A program made the translations under genes and the position numbers. Source: an uncultured Blautia sp. (GTDB taxonomy: Bacteria > Bacillota > Clostridia > Lachnospirales > Lachnospiraceae). Taken from it: 64,000 bases of DNA. The notes under the pieces are model-generated. The model did no database searches, had not been told where the DNA came from, and saw only the letters and a program-made list of their open reading frames with translations. The stretch covers positions 1-64,000 of the forward strand of contig CAKRXU010000002.1 of the NCBI GenBank assembly GCA_934424575.1. Reading direction: 5' to 3'. Position 1 is the first letter of the stretch. Every line of letters starts with the position of its first letter. Of this stretch, positions 50,175-58,967 are shown in pieces.

Positions 50175-52051
50175 GATGATTTTACCTTGTTCCACAGATC
50201 TCCGTATACCTGATCCGCCTCTGTTCCAAGATACTGGAAAGTTTCCAGATTGTCATACTTGGAAAGATCCGGGAAAGCGATCTCACTGTTTCGGATGGAT
50301 TCATCCTCGATCAGCTCTCTTGCGGCCTCATTCGGTGTGGAGTAAGTGATATATTCAAAGTTCATCAGCGCAATGTCCGGTCTGCAGAGGAAGTTGATGA
50401 ATTTTTCTGCATTTTCCTCGTGCTCTGCATTCTTCGGAATTACCCAGGAATCGATCCAGATATTGGAACCTTCCTTCGGGATCACGTATTCCAGGTTCGG
50501 ATTTTCTTTCTGTGTGTAGATTGCCTCGCCGGAATAGATCACGCCAAGAGCTGCCTCGTTTCCGATCATCTTGTCACGCACCTGGTCGATGACATAAGCC
50601 TGCACCAGAGGTTTCTGCTCGATCAGAAGGTTCTTGGCTTCCGTCAGCTCATCAAGGTCGGTGGAGTTCAGAGAATATCCGAGATATTTCAGTGTCGCAC
50701 CAAACGCATCACGGACAGAATCCTGCATCAGAATGTTGTCCTTGTATTTGGGATTCCAGAGGATCGACCAGCTGTCGACCGGCTCATCCACCATAGTCTT
50801 GTTGTAAAGGATGCCGACAGTTCCCCAGCAGTATGGTACGGAATATTTATTCTCCGGGTCAAACTGTCTGGACTGTTCCATATACTGCTTGCCGATATTC
50901 TTGATATTCGGAATGTTGTCAAAGTTGATCTCTGTAAGCAGGTCATTCTCGATCATTCGCTGGATCATATAATCACTCGGGCAGACCACATCGTATGCGA
51001 TCGCACCGGAGCTGACCTTCGGATAAAGGATCTCGTTTGTCTCAAATTCTTCGTAAACAACGTTGATCCCTGTCTCTTCCTCAAATATGGTCAGGACTTC
51101 CGGATCGATGTATTCACCCCAGTTGTAAACAATCAGTTTATCGTCATTCACGACACCGCTTTCTTCCGCATAGTAGAATCCGCCTCCGATAAAGAGGATG
51201 CAGATCGTCACCGGGATCACACGACGGATGATGATCTTCTTGGCTTTGGATGGTCTGCGGACTTTCTTTCTGACTGTAGTCTCCTCTTCTTCCTTCGGAG
51301 AATAGTTGACCAGGATCAGAAGGACAAGCACCGTCACGAACATGATCGTGGAAAGTGCATAGATCTCCGGTTTGATTCCCTTTCGTACCTCTGTATAGAT
51401 CTTGGTGGAAAGTGTGTCGATCCCAGGTCCCTTGGTAAAGTGGGTGATAACGAAATCATCCAGGGACATGGTAAACGCCAGCATAAATCCGGAGAGGACT
51501 CCCGGCACGATATCCGGGAAAACCACCTTGAAGAAAGCCTTGACCGGGGATGCCCCGAGGTCCATTGCCGCTTCATATGTATAACGGTTTGTCTGTTTCA
51601 GCTTCGGTGACACACTTAAGATCACATACGGAATATTGAACGTAATGTGCGCGATCAGGATGGTGCCGAAACCAAGTGTCATATGAAAAGCAATAAAGAG
51701 AAGCATCAATGACACACCCATAACGATCTCTGCATTCATCATCGGGATGTTGGTAAGACCCATGTACATGGTCTTCCATTTCTGCTTCATTCCCTGAATG
51801 GCGATCGCTGCTGCCGTTCCGATGATCGTTGCGATCGCCGCTGAGACAAAGGCAATGATCAGTGTCGTATAAAAGGCACTCATGATCTGTTCGTTCTGGA
51901 ACAGTTCTTTGTACCATTTCAGGGTAAATCCGCCCCACTTCGCTCTCGTCTTGGACTGGTTAAAGGACAGCACGACCAGAGTCACGATCGGGGCATACAG
52001 CAAAATAAAAATAAGAGCCAGGTATATTTTCTGTAAGTATTTTCTGATCAA
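50171..52051 (-). CDS. PotC permease fused to PotD-like polyamine-binding domain
   Basis: 626 residues joining two transporter parts. Residues 1-~255: PotC-type permease with six helices and EAA loop EAAMDLGASPVKAFFKVVFP. Residues ~256-280: basic linker (SPKEEEETTVRKKVRRPSKA). Residues ~281-303: one extra helix (VIPVTICILFIGGGFYYA). Residues ~308-626: PotD-like binding domain (KLIVYNWGEYIDPEVLTIFEEE; DVVCPSDYMIQRMIEND). The extra helix replaces the lipid anchor and keeps the binding domain outside. It takes up spermidine/putrescine-like polycations with PotA and PotB. Overlaps potB by 4 bp. Confidence 0.92.
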   Translation of the reverse strand: MIRKYLQKIYLALIFILLYAPIVTLVVLSFNQSKTRAKWGGFTLKWYKELFQNEQIMSAFYTTLIIAFVSAAIATIIGTAAAIAIQGMKQKWKTMYMGLTNIPMMNAEIVMGVSLMLLFIAFHMTLGFGTILIAHITFNIPYVILSVSPKLKQTNRYTYEAAMDLGASPVKAFFKVVFPDIVPGVLSGFMLAFTMSLDDFVITHFTKGPGIDTLSTKIYTEVRKGIKPEIYALSTIMFVTVLVLLILVNYSPKEEEETTVRKKVRRPSKAKKIIIRRVIPVTICILFIGGGFYYAEESGVVNDDKLIVYNWGEYIDPEVLTIFEEETGINVVYEEFETNEILYPKVSSGAIAYDVVCPSDYMIQRMIENDLLTEINFDNIPNIKNIGKQYMEQSRQFDPENKYSVPYCWGTVGILYNKTMVDEPVDSWSILWNPKYKDNILMQDSVRDAFGATLKYLGYSLNSTDLDELTEAKNLLIEQKPLVQAYVIDQVRDKMIGNEAALGVIYSGEAIYTQKENPNLEYVIPKEGSNIWIDSWVIPKNAEHEENAEKFINFLCRPDIALMNFEYITYSTPNEAARELIEDESIRNSEIAFPDLSKYDNLETFQYLGTEADQVYGDLWNKVKSS

Positions 52052-52863
52052 AATGTCGCACCCCCGTCTTCGTTGTCGTATTTTGCCACAAGAGCCATAC
52101 TTGCAATGATGAATACCATCAGTACAAGAGAAAGTCCACTTCCGACATGCCAGTTGCTGTTCTGTTTAAAGGACTGCTCGATCACGTTTCCGATCAGGAG
52201 GATCTTACCGCCTCCCAGAAGATCAGAGATAACAAACGTTGTCAGTGCCGGTACAAATACCATAGTGATACCGCTGATCACACCCGGGATACTCAACGGA
52301 AAAATAACCTTGCAGAAAGTCTGTACCGGATTTGCTCCCAGGTCACGTGCCGCGTTGATAACATTGCTGTCGATCTTGATCAGCACGTTATAGATCGGAA
52401 GCACCATGAACGGCAGGAAGTTGTACACCATACCAAGGATGATCGCATACGGTGTATTGATGATCTCCAGTGCCGGCAGATGCAGGAAACTCAACACGCT
52501 GTTGATGACACCGTTTTTTTCAAGCAGTGTCTGCCATGCCAGGGTGCGGAGAAGAAAGTTCATCCACATCGGCAGGATAAAGATCAGCACGATAAAACTT
52601 GTCTGACCGACTTTGTTCTGGCTCAGGATCATTGCCAGCGGATAGGCAAGGATCAGACAGATCGCGGTACTTAAGAAAGACAGAAGGATGGACATTCCCA
52701 GAGCCTTCAGGTTCTCCGGTGTCGTGACCTGTGCCAGGTTTGAAAATGTAAAAGTTCCTTCATCACTGGTAAATGCATAATAAACGATCACCAGAAGCGG
52801 GATCACGACAAAAGATACGGACCAGAAAAGATAAGGTCCGGCAAGCAGACGCTTATTCTTCAA
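52048..52863 (-). CDS. potB: Spermidine/putrescine ABC transporter permease PotB
   Basis: 271 residues, six membrane helices. The EAA-type loop is NAARDLGANPVQTFCKVIFP (about residues 172-191), and the N-terminus PYLFWSVSFVVIPLLVIVYYAF is typical of PotB. It pairs with the permease half of the PotCD fusion. Overlaps with potA (11 bp) and potCD (4 bp) show one polycistronic message. ATG 52863. Confidence 0.92.
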   Translation of the reverse strand: MKNKRLLAGPYLFWSVSFVVIPLLVIVYYAFTSDEGTFTFSNLAQVTTPENLKALGMSILLSFLSTAICLILAYPLAMILSQNKVGQTSFIVLIFILPMWMNFLLRTLAWQTLLEKNGVINSVLSFLHLPALEIINTPYAIILGMVYNFLPFMVLPIYNVLIKIDSNVINAARDLGANPVQTFCKVIFPLSIPGVISGITMVFVPALTTFVISDLLGGGKILLIGNVIEQSFKQNSNWHVGSGLSLVLMVFIIASMALVAKYDNEDGGATF

Positions 52864-53926
52864 TGTTTACCGCCTCCTCATCTTCTGATTCCGGTTTTTT
52901 CATGATCTGGATGTCAAACGGATCTACATGGATGCTGACTTCCGTTCCAACCGGGAACATATCTGTGCTGTGTACCAGCCATTCATAGTTATTTGCCATG
53001 ACTTCCATCTCATAATGAACGCCTTTAAAGATCAGGTGTGTGACAACACCGTCGATGCTTCCTTCGCCCGGTTTGAGAAGGTCGATATCCTCCGGACGGA
53101 TGACAACGTCAACCGGTTTGTTCTGTCCGAATCCCTCATCCACGCACGGGAAATTCACTCCGAGGATCTTGACAAGACGATCCTGCACCATCGTTGCAGA
53201 AATGATATTGCTCTCACCGATAAAATCTGCCACGAAAGCATTCTCCGGCTCGTTGTAGATTTTCTCCGGAGTTCCGATCTGCTGGATATAACCCTGGTTC
53301 ATAACTACGATGGTGTCCGACATGGTAAGGGCTTCTTCCTGATCATGTGTTACATACAGGAAAGTGATCCCCAGCTCGTTCTTGAGACGGATCAGCTCGT
53401 ACTGCATATCCTGGCGCATCTTGAGGTCCAGAGCACCCAGAGGCTCATCCAGAAGAAGGACCTTCGGCTCATTTACGATCGCTCTTGCGATAGCGATACG
53501 CTGCTGCTGACCACCACTTAAGGAATCTGGCATACGGTTCTCGAAGCCGTCCAGGTTAACGAGTTTCAGTGCGTATTTGATCTTGTCATGGATATATTGT
53601 TTGCTTTTATTTTTTATCTTTAATCCAAAGGCAATATTCTCCGCAATATTCATATGTGTAAATAACGCATACTTCTGAAATACGGTATTCAGCTGACGCT
53701 TATTAGGTGGAAGATCAGTGATATCCTGCCCGTCAAAGATCACACGACCCTTATCCGGCGTCTCAAAGCCTCCCAAAATACGAAGTGTGGTAGTTTTTCC
53801 ACATCCACTGGGTCCAAGAAGTGTCAGGAATTCATTCTCCCTGATATAAAGATTCAGTTCATCCAGAACTGTCTGCATCCCGTAGGATTTGGAAATGTCG
53901 ATCAAGTCGATCAGCTTATTGCTCAT
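52853..53926 (-). CDS. potA: Spermidine/putrescine ABC transporter ATPase PotA
   Basis: 357 residues. Walker A LGPSGCGKTTT (about 37-47), Q-loop FQKYALFTHM, signature LSGGQQQRIAIARA (~140-153), Walker B VLLLDEPLGALD (~160-171), switch His in VTHDQEEA. The C-terminal TOBE domain (from ~285) is as in PotA. It energises uptake through PotB and PotCD. A TTGAAA-17-TACAAA promoter lies at 53992-54020, and GGGAGG precedes ATG 53926. Confidence 0.94.
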   Translation of the reverse strand: MSNKLIDLIDISKSYGMQTVLDELNLYIRENEFLTLLGPSGCGKTTTLRILGGFETPDKGRVIFDGQDITDLPPNKRQLNTVFQKYALFTHMNIAENIAFGLKIKNKSKQYIHDKIKYALKLVNLDGFENRMPDSLSGGQQQRIAIARAIVNEPKVLLLDEPLGALDLKMRQDMQYELIRLKNELGITFLYVTHDQEEALTMSDTIVVMNQGYIQQIGTPEKIYNEPENAFVADFIGESNIISATMVQDRLVKILGVNFPCVDEGFGQNKPVDVVIRPEDIDLLKPGEGSIDGVVTHLIFKGVHYEMEVMANNYEWLVHSTDMFPVGTEVSIHVDPFDIQIMKKPESEDEEAVNIEE

Positions 53927-53991
53927 TGGCTGTTCCTCCCTAAAAATATCCCCTCTTTTTCATAAGAAAAATTATTAATAGCAACCTTATT

Positions 53992-54020
53992 TTTGTATCA
54001 TAAAAATGTTGGGATTTCAA
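53992..54020 (-). promoter_or_regulatory. Promoter of the first pot operon
   Basis: On the minus strand TTGAAA (54020-54015), a 17-bp spacer and TACAAA (53997-53992), 66 bp above potA. Confidence 0.65.
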
Positions 54021-54042
54021 TAGATTTTGCGAGATTTTAACA

Positions 54043-54081
54043 TAAAAATCCGCCAGAAGAATTTTATGCTCCTGGCGGGTC
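54043..54081 (-). terminator. Terminator of the DUF3825 gene
   Basis: On the minus strand ACCCGCCAGGAG pairs with CTTCTGGCGGAT (one mismatch, one G-U) around an 8-nt loop, followed by TTTTTATG. Confidence 0.82.
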
Positions 54082-54112
54082 TGATTTTTGTTATTTTTAA
54101 TCTCGGGAATTT

Positions 54113-54853
54113 TTACGGGCACAGCCAGCTGCTGTGGATCTTGGCCAGAAGTCTTGCGTTGTGATAGGCCATTTTAAGGGTAAGGCACGTCCTTCCAAGG
54201 TATTTACCGCCATCCTCTGTCTTGACACAGGCGAGGGCGAGGTCTGCTTTTGCGGGATTCTGAAGACATACAGGGATCAGGAACTGAATGCCATGATTAT
54301 AGTACTGTGGAATTGCAGTCCGGTAGTCTGCCTCCAGCATCCGTTTCGTCTGGCGCAAAGCTCCATCAAAAATCTGAACCTTCATGATGCTGTTACGAAT
54401 TGTCTCCGGAAGGCGCTGACTGTTTTCTGTCTCCTCAAAAATGTGTTCATACTGAGGAACAATATCCAGTCCGATATCAAAGACAAGCTCTGCCGGATTC
54501 TGCACATATTCTGCTCGTTCAGGGAGATCCACGATCCCGGTCTTGAGAAGATGATAGTCTGTATAAAATCCTTCAAGAAACCACTTCTGCCTGTCCGGGA
54601 CAAGATTCGGGATAAAATAAACATAGACCGGCTGATAATAGCGATTAAATAATCCTGTATTAAAAATTGCATAGTTATCTGTTTCCAGTATTTTGCCTTC
54701 CTCATAGACTCTCTGAAACGTATGCTCCAGATAACCCTTGAGGATACCATTGTCTTCTGAAGTGCCAAAGCTCCATTTCTCCGGAACGATCCTGGAGAGA
54801 TTCTGTATCTGCCGGTTATAATTCCCGCAGTACGTATAGTCGAATAAATTCAT
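54113..54853 (-). CDS. DUF3825 domain protein
   Basis: 246 residues resembling the DUF3825 family. Visible blocks: an N-terminal WSFGTSEDNGILKGYLEHTF (about 28-47), NTGLFNRYYQPVYVYFIPN (~65-83) and a C-terminal RTCLTLKMAYHNARLLAKIHSSWL (pattern), where the K-x-A-Y-x-N-A-R-L string is characteristic. No enzyme residues are recognised. It sits alone between a terminator and its own upstream region, so it is monocistronic. The family is often found beside RNA-binding/stress genes; function unknown. Confidence 0.75.
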   Translation of the reverse strand: MNLFDYTYCGNYNRQIQNLSRIVPEKWSFGTSEDNGILKGYLEHTFQRVYEEGKILETDNYAIFNTGLFNRYYQPVYVYFIPNLVPDRQKWFLEGFYTDYHLLKTGIVDLPERAEYVQNPAELVFDIGLDIVPQYEHIFEETENSQRLPETIRNSIMKVQIFDGALRQTKRMLEADYRTAIPQYYNHGIQFLIPVCLQNPAKADLALACVKTEDGGKYLGRTCLTLKMAYHNARLLAKIHSSWLCP

Positions 54854-54953
54854 GCTGCCTCCTTATTAAATTTTTATTTTGTTTGCAAAATCAGTTTCCA
54901 TTATCTGCAGACAGAAATGGTCTCTGAATTTCGTACTCTGATATAATATTATT

Positions 54954-55160
54954 TTGGGAAATTCACCGACAGAACTGCCGGGTAAAGATTATATTTTTAA
55001 ACTACCATATTTTGATAAAAACGGCAACCTCTTTCCATCTACAAATATCGACGAATATCGCATCCTGCGAAATACTACCTGTCAGCAGTTACCGGTTATC
55101 AACCTGTCAATACATCTCGACATTCAGAACATCCCATGCTATAATAGGAAACTGAAATAA
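54954..55160 (+). CDS. Doubtful 68-codon frame, possibly a gene remnant
   Basis: A TTG-started frame between DUF3825 and the methyltransferase. It reads protein-like in the middle (GKDYIFKLPYFDKNGNLFP) but has no good ribosome site, and it runs across the methyltransferase promoter (55117-55145). No family is recognised. It may be a decayed gene or chance. The rest of 54854-55274 holds that promoter and the structured leader; nothing else is seen. Confidence 0.2.
   Translation: MGNSPTELPGKDYIFKLPYFDKNGNLFPSTNIDEYRILRNTTCQQLPVINLSIHLDIQNIPCYNRKLK
55117..55145 (+). promoter_or_regulatory. Promoter of the homocysteine methyltransferase gene
   Basis: TCGACA (55117-55122), a 17-bp spacer and TATAAT (55140-55145). 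The transcript would have a ~120-nt leader. Confidence 0.78.
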
Positions 55161-55256
55161 GCACCTTCCGACGAAAATGCGGAGCTTGCCAGGTAAGTTG
55201 CTTATGTATTTTATTGTAACTGTGAGGGTACTGAGCAGTTACATTTTATTTTTCAT
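55152..55256 (+). promoter_or_regulatory. Structured leader with terminator-like hairpin (candidate riboregulator)
   Basis: The first domain is closed by TAAGCA (55158-55163) with TGCTTA (55199-55204) and contains possible CCT/AGG and CCG/CGG pairs. The second is TGTAACTG/CAGTTACA (55215-55243) followed by ATTTTATTTTT, a terminator-like hairpin ending just before the AAGGAGG ribosome site at 55258. This aptamer-plus-terminator layout suggests transcription attenuation. It does not match the SAM-I, SAM-II, THF or cobalamin riboswitch consensus as I remember them. Confidence 0.5.
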
Positions 55257-55274
55257 CAAGGAGGCAACAAACTC

Positions 55275-56144
55275 ATGACAAAAGAAGAATTCCGTAAACT
55301 GACCGAAAATGTCCTGATCCTGGATGGAGCTACCGGCTCCAATTTGATGGCAAGCGGCATGCCGCGCGGTATCTGCACTGAAACCTGGGTCATCGAGCAC
55401 AAGGATGTCATTCAGAATCTCCAGCGTGCGTACATCCAGGCCGGAAGCCAGGTCATCTACGCTCCGACTTTTGGCGGAAACCGTATGAATCTTGCCAAAC
55501 ACGGCATGACAGACCGTATCGAAGAGATCAACCGTACTCTGGTAGGATATTCCAGAGAACTTGCCGGAAACGGTGTCTATGTAGCCGGTGATATCACAAC
55601 TTCCGGTTCTTTTATCACTGCTGACGGTGATTATACCTACACAGAGGCTTTTGATATGTATCAGGAACAGATCCGTATCCTCATCGATGCCGGCATCGAT
55701 CTGATCGCAGCAGAAACCATGATCAACATCGAAGAAACTCTCGCCGCCGTCGACGCTGCAAGTTCTGTATGTGATCTTCCGATCATGTGCACCATGACTG
55801 TAGAGGCAGATGGAAGTATCTTCAGCGGCGGCAACGCTATCGAAGCTGCTGTTTCTCTTGAGGCAGCCGGTGCAGATGCAGTCGGCATCAACTGCTCCGT
55901 CGGCCCGGATCAGCTTGTATCCGTCGTACGAAGCATCAAAGAAAATGTATCTATCCCAGTCATCGCCAAACCAAACGCCGGCATGCCAGTCATCGATGAC
56001 AAGGGCAACGCTGTATACAGCATGAACGCAGACGATTTTGCATCTTATATGAAAGTTCTGATCGAGAGCGGCGCATCTGTCGTTGGTGGATGCTGCGGAA
56101 CAACTCCGGCATTTATCAAGGCACTGCATGATAGCATCCGATAA
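55275..56144 (+). CDS. Homocysteine S-methyltransferase (MetH N-terminal domain type)
   Basis: 289 residues forming a single zinc-dependent homocysteine-binding barrel. Seen: LILDGATGSNLMASGMPRG (residues 13-31), the zinc Cys in GINCSVGP (about 206-213) and the Cys pair GGCCGTTP near the end. Full MetH (~1,200 residues) adds folate, cobalamin and reactivation domains, all missing here. The protein may use separate partner proteins, or a small methyl donor as in betaine- or S-methylmethionine-dependent enzymes. AAGGAGG precedes the ATG and a structured leader lies upstream. It is monocistronic, ending at a hairpin shared with the DUF362 gene. Confidence 0.88.
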   Translation: MTKEEFRKLTENVLILDGATGSNLMASGMPRGICTETWVIEHKDVIQNLQRAYIQAGSQVIYAPTFGGNRMNLAKHGMTDRIEEINRTLVGYSRELAGNGVYVAGDITTSGSFITADGDYTYTEAFDMYQEQIRILIDAGIDLIAAETMINIEETLAAVDAASSVCDLPIMCTMTVEADGSIFSGGNAIEAAVSLEAAGADAVGINCSVGPDQLVSVVRSIKENVSIPVIAKPNAGMPVIDDKGNAVYSMNADDFASYMKVLIESGASVVGGCCGTTPAFIKALHDSIR

Positions 56145-56151
56145 ATTAATT

Positions 56152-56178
56152 TGAGGCAGGGGAATTCCCCCTGCCTCA
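56152..56178. terminator. Hairpin between converging methyltransferase and DUF362 genes
   Basis: TGAGGCAGGGG and CCCCTGCCTCA form a perfect 11-bp stem around a 5-nt loop. The flanking T-tract is short (CATTTCA). It overlaps the DUF362 stop codon. Confidence 0.6.
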
Positions 56179-57315
56179 TTTCACATGAATTGCTTTCTCC
56201 GGGCACATTTCCTGGCAGCAGAAGCAGCGGATGCATTTCCTGTAATCATAGACCGGCGGGTTTTCTCTGCCTTTTCGGAAATTCACAGCTTTCTCCGGGA
56301 CCGGGCAGCTCTTGACGCAGATCCCGCAGCGGATGCACTTGTCCGGCTGGATATATGGCTTCTTCTGAAAAATATTCAGAGCCTTCGCCAGACGCTCCCA
56401 CATACCGGAACGTGCAACTCTCCTGTCTACATCAAAGTATGGGTTCCCGTACTGTGCCACCGCATCCTCCATACGGATCGGACCGCCGGGTGTCAGAAGC
56501 TCGATCTCTTCTTCCTTCCAGGTTCCAAGCCCCATCTTCTCACCGTGATAATTTGTCGGGACCATCTCCGGTTTCAGATGGATCAGATGACAGAACACAC
56601 TGTCCAGTGCGACCGGGTCTTGCGACATCAATATCACATTCATCGGAGCCGGATCCCCGGAACCAGGTCCGTTACCCTCCATCGCAACAATTCCATCCAT
56701 GATATACAGCCGCGGTTTCACATACTGGTTCAGATCCACCAGCATTCTGGCGAAACTGTCCGCGCTCGGATACAGAGTATGCCCCTTCGCCTTGTGAAAT
56801 CCATAGATGAATCCATAACTGTTCTTGACCGCCCCTGTGATACGTTCCAGCGCATGTGTCTTCATCTTGCACAGAGAGATCACGCAGTCCCTCTCCAGAA
56901 GTTCTGCAGGAAGGACAAATTCCTTCGCCTGGATCCCATCCGGATTCTCCACATCGACCCCTTTGGTATAGTCGATCGCCGGAATATCAAATTTATCAAG
57001 ATAGGTATCCATCCCTGTCCCGTGAATGACTTTTGTCGTTGTTCCATTGCCGCACGAATCTGCAAGAGCAATATCCTGATACCCCTTCTCCCGCATCAGC
57101 CTCGCAAACATGCCAACTATCACAGGATGTGTGATAACAGCTTTATCAACTTCTGCTTTCTTGAGAAGGTTAGGTTTCAGAAGAACCGATTCTTCTTTGC
57201 CGACAATAGATTCGAGACCGCCCAGAAGTTCAAGTCCGGTCTCCAGATTCTCATAAACAAGTTCTTCCCTGTAAGAATTACAGGGAAGAAGGATCACTTT
57301 GCTTTTTTTATTCAT
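56176..57315 (-). CDS. DUF362 domain protein with two 4Fe-4S sites
   Basis: About 379 residues. The DUF362 core (residues ~1-310) has VLLKPNLLKKAEVDKAVITHP, ALADSCGNGTT and CKMKTHALERITGAVKN (patterns typical of the family). C-terminal bis-4Fe-4S ferredoxin domain: CIRCGICVKSCP and CIRCFCCQEMCP (about 320-370). Probably a cytosolic redox protein; the reaction is unknown. ATG 57315 lies 2 bp after the ptsI stop codon with GAGGG inside that gene, so it is cotranscribed. The longer frame to 57378 is rejected because it lies within ptsI. Confidence 0.85.
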   Translation of the reverse strand: MNKKSKVILLPCNSYREELVYENLETGLELLGGLESIVGKEESVLLKPNLLKKAEVDKAVITHPVIVGMFARLMREKGYQDIALADSCGNGTTTKVIHGTGMDTYLDKFDIPAIDYTKGVDVENPDGIQAKEFVLPAELLERDCVISLCKMKTHALERITGAVKNSYGFIYGFHKAKGHTLYPSADSFARMLVDLNQYVKPRLYIMDGIVAMEGNGPGSGDPAPMNVILMSQDPVALDSVFCHLIHLKPEMVPTNYHGEKMGLGTWKEEEIELLTPGGPIRMEDAVAQYGNPYFDVDRRVARSGMWERLAKALNIFQKKPYIQPDKCIRCGICVKSCPVPEKAVNFRKGRENPPVYDYRKCIRCFCCQEMCPEKAIHVK

Positions 57316-57317
57316 AA

Positions 57318-58946
57318 TTACCCTCGCTGAGAGCTCAGATCTGTCTCGCGGATCGCCTTTCTGACCGGAAGGATGCACGCCGGCACTACAGACAGGAAAT
57401 CAACCCCCATCTGAAGGAAGGTTTCTGTCAGTTCCGTATCTGCTGCGATCTCACCACAGATCCCTGCCTGACGGTTCTCCTGATGTGCAGCTTCCACTAC
57501 CATCTTGATCATACGGAGCACCGCCGGGTGATGATCGTTGTATTTGTCCTTGAGCAGAGGATTCTGCCTATCCATAGCAAGTGTATACTGTGTCAGGTCA
57601 TTTGTTCCGATGCTCAGAAAGTTGACTCTCCTTGCCAGTTCCCGGCTGATCATAACTGCTGCCGGTGTCTCGATCATGATACCTGTCCGGATATTGCGGT
57701 AAGGAATTTCTTTCTCATCGAGTCCTGCCTTGACCTCCTGAATGATCTCCTCGATCTGATCCATCTCTTCTTCGGAGTCGATCATCGGATACATCATCGC
57801 AAGATTACCATAGGCACTGGCACGGTAGATCGCACGAAGCTGTGCCTTGAACATCTTCTTACGGTCAAGGCAGAGACGGATGCCACGGTTTCCCATGATC
57901 GGGTTGGTCTCCGCCGGAATATCCAGATAAGAAGCCTGCTTGTCAGCTCCGAGATCCGCTGTACGGATCACTGCCGTACGCTCTCCCATCGTCTCAGCCA
58001 GCTTCTTGTACGCATGAAACAGCTCATTCTCCCTCGGATAATTTTCCCTTCCGAGATACTGGAATTCACTTCGAAGGAGTCCAATGCCGGAAGCCCCGTA
58101 AAAAAGGACACTGCTCAGATCGCTCATGTTGCCGATATTTGCGTACAGACCGATCTTTGTTCCGTCCTTCGTCTCGTCCTTCTGTGTCTTGAGTTTGAGA
58201 AGTTCTTCTCGCTCTCTTCGATCCGCCTCGAGACGGATCTCGTATTCTTTCTTGATCTCTGCATCCGGATTCAGATACATGGTTCCTGTATAACCATCCA
58301 CGATCGCGGTCATACCATCCCACTCATCATCCGGTGCAATGTCTACCAGAGTTGGGATCTCCATTGTCTTTGTCATAATGGAGGCATGAGAAACGGCTGA
58401 TCCATGATGCATGACAACGGCAAGAAGTTTCTCCTTGTCCATCTCCATGATCTCAGTCGGTGACAGAGCCTCTGCCACCAGGATCACCGGTTCCTCTCCC
58501 AGATTGATCCGGATCGCCGCTCCGCCAAGGATCTGGATCAGACGGTTGGATATTTCCTGAATGTCTGAAATCCTCTTACGGATCACCGGTTCTTCCAGGT
58601 TGCGGAAGGTCTCTACCAGCTCATCACGATTGGTCATAACTGCATAAGCAGCATTGACCTTTTCGTTGGCAATGCTGCTCTCGATCGCATTCTGGAAGCT
58701 TCCGGATTCCAGGAGCTTTGCCTGATTAAGGAAAGTCCTGGCCTCCTGCTCATTCAGAGATTTATTGGCTTCGTAAAGCTCTTTGAGCTTAGCTACCGCC
58801 TGTTCCTTCGCTTTACGAAAATCCTCGATCTCTTTTTTGATGTTGCTTACCAGACACTGACGTATCTGATATTCCCCTCTGCTGTAATATAAGATTTTTC
58901 CGATGGCAATTCCCGAAAAGGTAGCAATACCTTTGTAGATTTCCAT
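57318..58946 (-). CDS. ptsI: PEP-protein phosphotransferase (PTS enzyme I)
   Basis: 542 residues, slightly shorter than E. coli EI (575). It transfers phosphate from PEP to HPr. N-terminal start YKGIATFSGIAIGKILYYSR. Phosphohistidine H187 in HGSAVSHASIMTKTMEIPTL, an unusual form of the usual GGRTSH motif. The C-terminal PEP-binding barrel has GIGLLRSEFQYL, NPIMGNRGIRLCLD and FLSIGTNDLTQYTLAMDR. ptsH (HPr) is not in the window. It lies 21 bp after potD and 2 bp before DUF362, an atypical site for ptsI. It may be a paralogue rather than the main EI. Confidence 0.92.
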   Translation of the reverse strand: MEIYKGIATFSGIAIGKILYYSRGEYQIRQCLVSNIKKEIEDFRKAKEQAVAKLKELYEANKSLNEQEARTFLNQAKLLESGSFQNAIESSIANEKVNAAYAVMTNRDELVETFRNLEEPVIRKRISDIQEISNRLIQILGGAAIRINLGEEPVILVAEALSPTEIMEMDKEKLLAVVMHHGSAVSHASIMTKTMEIPTLVDIAPDDEWDGMTAIVDGYTGTMYLNPDAEIKKEYEIRLEADRREREELLKLKTQKDETKDGTKIGLYANIGNMSDLSSVLFYGASGIGLLRSEFQYLGRENYPRENELFHAYKKLAETMGERTAVIRTADLGADKQASYLDIPAETNPIMGNRGIRLCLDRKKMFKAQLRAIYRASAYGNLAMMYPMIDSEEEMDQIEEIIQEVKAGLDEKEIPYRNIRTGIMIETPAAVMISRELARRVNFLSIGTNDLTQYTLAMDRQNPLLKDKYNDHHPAVLRMIKMVVEAAHQENRQAGICGEIAADTELTETFLQMGVDFLSVVPACILPVRKAIRETDLSSQRG

Positions 58947-58967
58947 CCTGCTTCCCCCTTGTTTCTA

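Noticed and set aside
55152..55256. SAM or tetrahydrofolate riboswitch
   Set aside because: The leader is too short for SAM-I and lacks recognisable consensus strings of SAM-I, SAM-II or THF aptamers, so no family name is assigned.
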